This document shows, in pieces, positions 58,597 to 64,000 of a stretch of 64,000 bases of DNA. The stretch spans positions 2,108,001-2,172,000 of the forward strand of contig NZ_CP046908.1 of assembly GCF_009789575.1 (NCBI RefSeq), in the 5' to 3' direction. Both the position numbers and the translations under genes were made by a program. Origin of the DNA: Stappia indica. GTDB lineage: Bacteria > Pseudomonadota > Alphaproteobacteria > Rhizobiales > Stappiaceae. The notes under the pieces were generated by a model. The model had not been told where the DNA came from and searched no databases. It worked only from the letters and a program-made list of their open reading frames with translations. The number at the start of each line of letters is the position of its first letter. Position 1 is the first letter of the stretch.

Positions 58597-59322
58597 TTAA
58601 TAGTCGTCCTCGTCCTCGTCGCGGGGCTTGCCCTTGAGCGAGTTGAGCTTGGCGAACACCGCGGCGGCGTCGATTTCCTCGTCCTTCGGCTGCGAGGGAG
58701 CGGGACGGGCGAAGGCGGCTGCCATCGCGTCCTCCGAGGTGGTCTCGTCGACCGGCAGCAGCGTCTCCTCGTAGTGCTCGCCCTCGGGACGCGGCGGCAG
58801 GTTCTTCGAGGCCTTCTCGACTTCCATGTCGAGCTCGATCTGGCTGCACAGGCCGAGCGTCACCGGATCCATCGGGGTCAGGTTGTTGGAGTTCCAGTGG
58901 GTGCGCTCGCGGATCGCCAGGATCGTCGGCTTGGTCGTGCCGACCATGCGCATGATCTGCGAATCCTTCAGCTCCGGGTGGTTGCGCACCAGCCACAGGA
59001 TCGCGTTCGGGCGATCCTGGCGGCGCGAGACCGGCGTGTAGCGCGGTCCCTTGCGCTTGCTCTCCGGCACGCGGGTCTTCGGCTCCTGCAGCTTCAGCCG
59101 GTAACCCGTGTCGCCCTGTGCCTTCTCGATCTCCTCGCGGGTGAGCTGGCCGGTCATCACCGGATCGAGGCCCTTGATGCCCTGGGCGGCCTCGCCATCG
59201 GCAATCGCCTTCACCTCGAGCGGGTGGAGCCTGCAGAAATCGGCAATCTGGTCGAAGCTGAGAGACGTGTTGTCCACGAGCCACACGGCCGTCGCCTTGG
59301 GCATCAAGGGAGTTGTCGCCAT
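58597..59322 (-). CDS. trcR: Cell-cycle transcription factor TrcR (DUF1013)
   Basis: 241 residues from the ATG at 59322 (MATTPLMPKATAVWLVDNT). A conserved N-terminal region (AVWLVDNTSLSFDQIADFC, then LHPLEVKAIADGE), a second helical region (AILWLVRNHPELKDSQIMRMVGTTKPTI cut here) and an acidic C-terminal tail ending DEDEDDY. DUF1013 is the family of Caulobacter TrcR, which travels with RNA polymerase and affects the cell cycle and antibiotic tolerance. Helix-turn-helix-like segments are inferred. Divergent neighbours: the DUF3800 gene ends 144 bp away. Confidence 0.87.
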   Translation of the reverse strand: MATTPLMPKATAVWLVDNTSLSFDQIADFCRLHPLEVKAIADGEAAQGIKGLDPVMTGQLTREEIEKAQGDTGYRLKLQEPKTRVPESKRKGPRYTPVSRRQDRPNAILWLVRNHPELKDSQIMRMVGTTKPTILAIRERTHWNSNNLTPMDPVTLGLCSQIELDMEVEKASKNLPPRPEGEHYEETLLPVDETTSEDAMAAAFARPAPSQPKDEEIDAAAVFAKLNSLKGKPRDEDEDDY

Positions 59323-59456
59323 GTGTAATGCCTCCTGTTCGCTCCGCCGGGAACCGCACTTGTGAGCGCAGGAGCCGGCAAAGCCAAAATCATCTGTCGC
59401 ATGGAAGGGGAACTGCAAGGCTTATACGCGCTCCCTGCCATGAAATCAAACATGGA

Positions 59457-60467
59457 TCACGTCGCGGCTCCCGTCAAAAGCACGATCTTTCCGATGTGTC
59501 CGGAGCTCTCCATTCGCGCATGTGCCGCAGCGGCTTCTGCGAGCGGAAAGGTGGAGTCCATCACCGGCCGCACCGTACCCGCCTCGATCAGCGGCCACAC
59601 CTTTTCGCGCAGGCGGGCAGCGATCGCCGCCTTGAAAGCGGCCTCGCGCGGGCGCAGCGTCGAGCCCGTATGGACCAGCCGCTTGACCATCAATCGCGAG
59701 AAATTGACGTTTTCGGCAACCCCGTTCAGCGTCGCGATCTGGCAGATCCGTCCCTCGACGGCGGCCACTTTCCAGTTCCGCTCCACATAGTCGCCGCCGA
59801 CCATGTCGAGGATCACCTCGACCCCGTGGCCGCCGGTCGCCTCCAGCACCGCCTCGACGAAATCGGTCTTGTTGTAGTTGATCGCATGGTCCGCGCCGAG
59901 CTTGCGCACGGCCTCGGCCTTTTCCTCCGAACCGACCGTCGTGAAGACCTCCGCGCCGAAGGCCTTCGCCAGCTGGATCGCCGTCGTGCCGATCCCCGAC
60001 GTGCCGCCATGCACCAGGAACCGCTCGCCCGCCTTCAGCCCGACCCGGTCGAACACGTTGGTCCACACGGTGAAGAACGTCTCGGGCAGCGCCGCCGCCT
60101 CGGCCATGGTGAGGCCGGCAGGGACGGGCAGGACGCTTCCGGCAGGGGCCGCCACATACTCGGCATAGCCTCCGCCCGGCACCAGGGCGCAGACCTTGTC
60201 GCCCACCGCAATGCTCGAGACGTCGGGGCCGAGCGCCACGACCGTGCCCGCGACCTCGAGACCGGGAATGTCCGTGACGCCCGGGGGCGGGGGATAGTGG
60301 CCCATGCGCTGGATGACGTCGGGACGGTTGACGCCGGCAGCCTCGACACGGATCAGCACCTCGCCGGCGGCCGCCGCGGGAACGGGACGCTCCATCGGCA
60401 CCAGCACATCCGGCCCGCCAGGTGTCTCGAACCCGATTGCCGTCATCATGCGGGGGGTGTCGCTCAT
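59457..60467 (-). CDS. Zinc-free quinone oxidoreductase (MDR, PIG3/QOR type)
   Basis: 336 residues. GroES-like N-terminal domain (VLIRVEAAGVNRPDVIQRMG; PGVTDIPGLEVAG) and a Rossmann domain with the PIG3-type NADPH loop VHGGTSGIGTTAIQLAKAFGAEVF. The zinc ligands of alcohol dehydrogenases are missing, as in quinone reductases. Likely reduces quinones or enones with NADPH. Divergent from the DUF1192 gene. Confidence 0.9.
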   Translation of the reverse strand: MSDTPRMMTAIGFETPGGPDVLVPMERPVPAAAAGEVLIRVEAAGVNRPDVIQRMGHYPPPPGVTDIPGLEVAGTVVALGPDVSSIAVGDKVCALVPGGGYAEYVAAPAGSVLPVPAGLTMAEAAALPETFFTVWTNVFDRVGLKAGERFLVHGGTSGIGTTAIQLAKAFGAEVFTTVGSEEKAEAVRKLGADHAINYNKTDFVEAVLEATGGHGVEVILDMVGGDYVERNWKVAAVEGRICQIATLNGVAENVNFSRLMVKRLVHTGSTLRPREAAFKAAIAARLREKVWPLIEAGTVRPVMDSTFPLAEAAAAHARMESSGHIGKIVLLTGAAT

Positions 60468-60632
60468 CGTGCCAATCCTCCTTTGGGCCGCCCTTTCGGG
60501 TCCCGTGCTCGATCTGTCTCGAGTCCCGGTTTAAGACGTCCCGCAAGGCCTGACAATTGACGTGCACGTGCTTGGGTGCACATCCTGTCCCGGGTCGAGG
60601 CGCTGCGGGGACGCAAGAGGAGAACGCGCAAG

Positions 60633-60827
60633 ATGCGGGACGAGTTCGATTCGAAGCCGATCACAGTGGCTGCCGTGGTGGTGGTGGGCGAAGACCTGTC
60701 GCGACTGTCTGTGGATGAATTGACGCTGCGCATTGAACGCTTGACAGAAGAGATTTCCCGCACCGAACGGGAGCGGGACGCGCGCGGCGGCGTGCTTGCA
60801 GCTGCCGACGCCCTGTTTCGCAAATGA
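60633..60827 (+). CDS. Small DUF1192-family protein
   Basis: 64 residues from the ATG at 60633 (MRDEFDSKPITVAAVV), with AGAGGAGA upstream. A conserved GEDLSRLSVDELTLRIERL motif leads into a short coiled coil rich in E and R. Often found beside rcdA-like DUF1465 genes. Function unknown. Confidence 0.85.
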   Translation: MRDEFDSKPITVAAVVVVGEDLSRLSVDELTLRIERLTEEISRTERERDARGGVLAAADALFRK

Positions 60828-60960
60828 TCGCGCAACCGGCGACACCATAGTTAACCCACGATATTTACTTCAAATTTGACTTTGAGCGCCCTCGCGTCAC
60901 GCAAGCAGATTCATTAAAAATTTAGCCATTTACTATTTATTAAGCTTTCTAATTCATAAC

Positions 60961-61061
60961 TGTGGGTATCCAGTCATCTGGATTTCGAGTGGCTCCTGTC
61001 CACTCTGTTTGACGCCTCCCTGTTAATGACTTCGAGCCGCGGACACCGCGGCTCTTTTTTT
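60961..61061 (+). ncRNA. Candidate trans-acting small RNA with anti-Shine-Dalgarno loops
   Basis: About 100 nt. Hairpin ATCCAG/CTGGAT (60968-60973, 60978-60983), hairpin GAGTGG/CCACTC (60987-60992, 61000-61005) with loop CTCCTGT, an unpaired GCCTCCC (61014-61020), and a terminator. C/T-rich loops like these pair with ribosome sites; the plan resembles the alpha-r14 (suhB/NfeR1) family of Hyphomicrobiales. Start is estimated from an AT-rich promoter-like stretch (60911-60960). It lies in the 432-bp gap between the DUF1192 gene and rcdA. Confidence 0.6.
61034..61061 (+). terminator. Terminator of the small RNA
   Basis: GAGCCGCGG (61034-61042) pairs with CCGCGGCTC (61046-61054), loop ACA, then seven T. 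The strongest terminator in the window, 207 bp after the last upstream stop codon and 199 bp before rcdA. Confidence 0.9.
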
Positions 61062-61259
61062 GCCGGCTCCTTCGGTGTATCCCCTGTTGCGTGCTGTCCG
61101 CCTGCGCCAGACGGTCTGGCACGCCGATTGCAAGATACACTTTGACCCGACCGCAATGGCCCGATTTGGGACAATTGCTCTGCCAAGGCCTCGCAGAAGC
61201 GCCGGCAGGCACCGCGGTCGCCAGGTATTGAGACAAAGCTGGACAGGAGGCACTGGCGC

Positions 61260-61799
61260 ATGACGGACTGGTTCTCATCCACGCGGCGAAGCACCATCGA
61301 CTTCGCCGACCGGCTCGCCAATTCGGAGATGTTCTCCGCTCTCTTCCGGGACGGAATGGCCCTGGTCGAGGAGACCGCCGCCTATCTCGACGGCGAAGGG
61401 CGGGTGCAGTCGAAGTCGCTGCCGCGCGCAGGTTCCCTCGCCTATGCGACGGAATCGATGCGCCTGACGACACGGCTGATGCAGATGGCCTCCTGGCTGC
61501 TGCTCCAGCGCGCCGTCAACGAGGGCGAGATGTCGGCCGAGCAGGCCGGCAGCGAGAAGAACAAGGTACGCCTCGACACGCTCTCCTCCACGCGCGGCGG
61601 TCCCGGCTGGCAGGAACTGCCCGAGGAGCTGCGCGACCTGATCGAGCGCTCGGTGCGCCTGCAGGAGCGGATCCAGCATCTCGACAGGATGATCTACGAG
61701 AGCCGCCACGCCGAGCCGGTCCCGGTCGACAATCCCGTCGCGGTCCAGCTCGATGTGCTCAGCGCCGCCTTCGGCGGACGTCGCAACACGCTCGGCTGA
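61260..61799 (+). CDS. rcdA: Regulator of CtrA degradation RcdA (DUF1465)
   Basis: 179 residues. Helical bundle protein: STIDFADRLANSEMFSALFR, a middle segment RLTTRLMQMASWLLLQRAV, and ELRDLIERSVRLQERIQHLDRM. DUF1465 is the family of Caulobacter RcdA, an adaptor that works with CpdR and PopA to deliver CtrA to ClpXP. Preceded by GGAGG ten bases before the ATG. Downstream terminator at 61822. Confidence 0.87.
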   Translation: MTDWFSSTRRSTIDFADRLANSEMFSALFRDGMALVEETAAYLDGEGRVQSKSLPRAGSLAYATESMRLTTRLMQMASWLLLQRAVNEGEMSAEQAGSEKNKVRLDTLSSTRGGPGWQELPEELRDLIERSVRLQERIQHLDRMIYESRHAEPVPVDNPVAVQLDVLSAAFGGRRNTLG

Positions 61800-61821
61800 G
61801 AGGCCTCTCGGCCAACGGGGC

Positions 61822-61849
61822 GCGCCCTCGCAAGGGGGCGCTCCTTTTT
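61822..61849 (+). terminator. Terminator of rcdA
   Basis: GCGCCCTC (61822-61829) pairs with GGGGGCGC (61834-61841, one G-U), loop GCAA, and TTTTT at 61845-61849. Confidence 0.8.
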
Positions 61850-61894
61850 CGAAAGTTCCCGTCCGACTCATCCGCACCGAAAAACCCGCAACGA

Positions 61895-61928
61895 AAAAAC
61901 CCCGGAGCCTGAGGCATCCGGGGTTTTT
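61895..61928. terminator. Bidirectional terminator, mainly for rpmE
   Basis: AAAAACCCCGGA (61895-61906) pairs with TCCGGGGTTTTT (61917-61928), with an inner GCC/GGC. T-runs on both strands. Confidence 0.88.
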
Positions 61929-61972
61929 CGTGTTTGCAACCACCCGAAAGGGCGGAGCTGATTTCCGGGCAA

Positions 61973-62197
61973 TCAGTTGCCCAGGAAACCGGCGTACTTG
62001 TTCTTGAAGCGCGAGACGCGGCCGCCGCGGTCCATGAGCTGGCGGTCGCCGCCGGTCCATGCCGGATGGGTGCGCGGATCGATGTCGAGCTGCAGCGAGT
62101 CGCCGTCCTCGCCATAGGTCGAGCGCGTGTGGAACTCGGTGCCGTCCGTCATGACCACCTTGATGGAGTGGTAGTCGGGATGAATGTCCTTCTTCAT
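61973..62197 (-). CDS. rpmE: 50S ribosomal protein L31
   Basis: 74 residues from the ATG at 62197 ([20 protein letters not shown]). Typical [26 protein letters not shown] and [10 protein letters not shown] end. No cysteine at all, so it is the zinc-free (C-minus) form. It binds the central protuberance of the large subunit. Confidence 0.97.
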   Translation of the reverse strand: MKKDIHPDYHSIKVVMTDGTEFHTRSTYGEDGDSLQLDIDPRTHPAWTGGDRQLMDRGGRVSRFKNKYAGFLGN

Positions 62198-62560
62198 CTT
62201 CTCGTCCCCGTGCCTGCGGCTTACACCGGCCCTGGGGAGGCGCGGCGCATTCATGTTGGAGTTGTCGGCGTGTCCCCGTCCGTCCGGCAGGACAGGCGCG
62301 CCCGGTGGCGGCGTGTCGCAGCTTCTTGACGAAGTCACGGATTCTTTGGCGGGCTACGCGGGCAAACGCGCAGCACCTGAAACCTTGAGCGCGAGCCTAT
62401 AGCCTATCCCCCGGCCGAAAACAAGGCCGCAAAGCCGAGTTTCCGCCCCCGCCCGTCCGAGCTGCCGCGACAAATGCGACCGCTTGCGCAGGTTGGCCTT
62501 GCCGCCTCGAACCGGTATGGTCCGCCAGGCACCCGGCAGGAACAGAGAGCAAGAACAAGC
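62198..62560. other. 363-bp divergent intergenic region (rpmE / ABC exporter)
   Basis: Must contain the outward promoters of rpmE and of the ABC exporter. GC-rich; no convincing -35/-10 pair, no L31 leader structure and no coding frame that I can support. Confidence 0.5.
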
Positions 62561-64000
62561 GTGTCCCGATACGGTTCCCCTTCAACGCCCGATCGCGGCG
62601 GAAAACGCGACCTCCGGCCATTGGCCACCCTTCTTCCCTACCTGGTCCGGTATCGGGGGCGTGCGCTGCTGGCGCTGCTGGCGCTCATGGGCGCGGCAGG
62701 CACGACGCTCCTCCTGCCGGTCGCCATCCGCCGGATGATCGATTTCGGCTTCGGCGCCGACGACCCGTCCCTCGTCGACAACTATTTCTCGGTGCTCATT
62801 CTCGTCGCCGCCGCGCTCGCCACCTTCTCGGCCCTGCGCTACTACATGGTCACCTCGCTCGGCGAGCGGATCGTCGCGGACCTGCGGGCCGACGTCTACA
62901 GCCACATCATCCGCCTGTCCCCCGGCTATTTCGACAGCGCCCGCTCCGGCGAGATGGTCTCGCGCCTCACGGCCGACGCCACCCAGGTCAAGTCCGCCGT
63001 CGGCGCCAGCGCCTCGATCGCCATGCGCAACCTGATGATGTTCCTCGGCGCCTCGGCGATGATGGTCGTCACCAGCCCGCGCCTGTCGATGTTCGTGCTC
63101 GGCGCCATTCCGATCATCGTCCTGCCGCTCATCGCCTTCGGCCGCAGCGTGCGCCGCCGCTCGCGCCATGCGCAGGACACGCTGGCCGACGCCTCCGCCT
63201 ATGCCTCCGAGACCCTCGGCGCCGTGCGCACCCTGCAGGCCTTCACCAACGAGGCGCTTGCCAGCCTGCGTTTCGGCAGCAGCGTCGAGGAGGCCTTCCG
63301 CGCCGCACGCACGGCGATCTTCGCCCGCGCCCTGCTCACCGCCTTCGCGATGTTCGTCATCGCCGGCAGCGTCGTCACCGTGCTGTGGGTCGGCGCCAGC
63401 GACGTCTTCGTCGGCCGCATCACCGCAGGCGAGCTCGGCCAGTTCCTGCTTTACTCGATCTTCGCCGCCGGCGCCCTCGGCGAGCTCAGCCAGGTCTGGG
63501 GCGAGATCTCGCTGGCGGCCGGCGCCGCGGAGCGCCTGTCCGAGTTGCTGAAGATCGAGCCGGAAATCGCCGCGCCGGCCAATCCGGTGAAGCTGCCGCC
63601 GCGCCTGTCGGGTGCGGTCGGGCTCGACAGCGTCTCCTTCGCCTATGGTGCCGGCGGCGGGTTGCCCGTGCTCACCGATGTCAGCCTCGACGTTGCGCCC
63701 GGCGAGACCGTCGCCATCGTCGGCCCGTCGGGCGCCGGCAAGTCGACCCTCTTCCACCTGTTGATGCGCTTCTACGATCCCACCAGCGGCAGCGTGCGTG
63801 TCGATGGCGTCTCCTTGCGCGACTGCGATCCGCTCGACCTGCGCCGCCAGATCGCGCTTGTGCCGCAGGACACCACGGTCTTCGCCGCCAGCATCGCCGA
63901 CAACATCGCCTTCGGCCGGCCCGATGCGACCCGCGCGGAGATCGAGGCAGCTGCCCGCTCGGCCTTTGCCGACGAGTTCATCCGTGCCCTGCCCGAGGGC
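62561..64000 (+). CDS. ABC exporter with fused membrane and ATPase domains (5' part)
   Basis: 480 residues visible; runs off the window. GTG at 62561 (MSRYGSPSTPD) is the most likely start. Six membrane helices in the ABC type-IV exporter fold (from ALLALLALMGAAGTTLLLPV to about residue 290), coupling region GYFDSARSGEMVSRLTADA, then an ATPase domain with Walker A GPSGAGKST near 390 and Q-loop LVPQDTTVFAASIADNIAFG. Signature and Walker B lie past the end. It belongs to the MsbA/LmrA-like group; the substrate is unknown. Confidence 0.9.
   Translation, partial: MSRYGSPSTPDRGGKRDLRPLATLLPYLVRYRGRALLALLALMGAAGTTLLLPVAIRRMIDFGFGADDPSLVDNYFSVLILVAAALATFSALRYYMVTSLGERIVADLRADVYSHIIRLSPGYFDSARSGEMVSRLTADATQVKSAVGASASIAMRNLMMFLGASAMMVVTSPRLSMFVLGAIPIIVLPLIAFGRSVRRRSRHAQDTLADASAYASETLGAVRTLQAFTNEALASLRFGSSVEEAFRAARTAIFARALLTAFAMFVIAGSVVTVLWVGASDVFVGRITAGELGQFLLYSIFAAGALGELSQVWGEISLAAGAAERLSELLKIEPEIAAPANPVKLPPRLSGAVGLDSVSFAYGAGGGLPVLTDVSLDVAPGETVAIVGPSGAGKSTLFHLLMRFYDPTSGSVRVDGVSLRDCDPLDLRRQIALVPQDTTVFAASIADNIAFGRPDATRAEIEAAARSAFADEFIRALPEG

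Noticed and set aside
62582-63757. Minus-strand open frame opposite the ABC exporter
   Set aside because: The plus strand encodes intact ABC exporter motifs; the minus frame is a D/G/R/H-rich shadow.

Overview
The window is a GC-rich chromosomal segment of an alphaproteobacterium, very probably of the order Hyphomicrobiales (Rhizobiales), with a Stappia/Labrenzia/Pannonibacter-like organism as my best guess. The evidence is gene content and order. It has the ChpT phosphotransferase, a CheA with a C-terminal receiver, the yebC-ruvCAB-ybgC-tolQRAB-pal-cpoB-tilS-ftsH-glmM string, a serC-serA pair behind a serC-leader-like RNA, zapA-6S RNA-fau, tkt-gap-pgk-fba, and the alphaproteobacterial proteins EipA (DUF1134), TrcR (DUF1013) and RcdA (DUF1465). 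I see no CRISPR array, transposase, integrase or prophage. The genome name is inference; no rRNA is present.

Layout. 1-4 kb: the end of a peptide-type ABC ATPase, a coiled-coil membrane protein, eipA, a YHS-domain protein and chpT. 4.1-9.9 kb: chemotaxis operon cheA-cheW-cheY-cheB-cheR with overlapping or closely spaced genes and a terminator. 10.1-15.2 kb: tRNA-Glu(CTC), a small membrane protein divergent from rluD, rpoH, and a CHASE2 adenylate/guanylate cyclase. 15.2-19.1 kb: a DMT exporter, an MFS transporter and purA. 19.2-24.9 kb: a proline/alanine-rich single-span protein, serA and serC (minus strand), and an outer-membrane beta-barrel protein. 25.2-41.1 kb: one long minus-strand block for envelope and DNA maintenance (glmM, ftsH, tilS, cpoB, pal, tolBARQ, ybgC, ruvBAC, a globin-coupled chemoreceptor, yebC). 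41.3-43.8 kb: a YmdB-type phosphodiesterase, 5-formyl-THF cyclo-ligase, 6S RNA, zapA and a DUF4164 protein. 44.2-57.5 kb: plus-strand central carbon genes (tkt, gap, pgk, fba) with a heme-c-motif cyclase inserted, then a ThiE-like protein, a Sel1-repeat protein, efp, suhB and a MotA/MotB-like pair. 57.6-58.5 kb: one AT-rich DUF3800 gene that looks foreign. 58.6-64 kb: trcR, a quinone oxidoreductase, a DUF1192 protein, a probable small RNA, rcdA, rpmE and the start of an ABC exporter that runs off the end.

How the parts connect. Three genes for proteins of the CtrA cell-cycle circuit (ChpT, TrcR, RcdA) lie here. Two perfect TTAA-N7-TTAA motifs, the CtrA consensus, lie upstream of the outer-membrane barrel gene and upstream of tolQ, so envelope genes here may be cell-cycle timed. 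Signalling is rich: a complete chemotaxis set, a soluble globin chemoreceptor and two class III cyclases with different sensors. The least explained items are the DUF3800 island, the anti-Shine-Dalgarno-like small RNA near 61.0 kb, the non-flagellar MotAB-like stator pair and the CxxCH-bearing cyclase.
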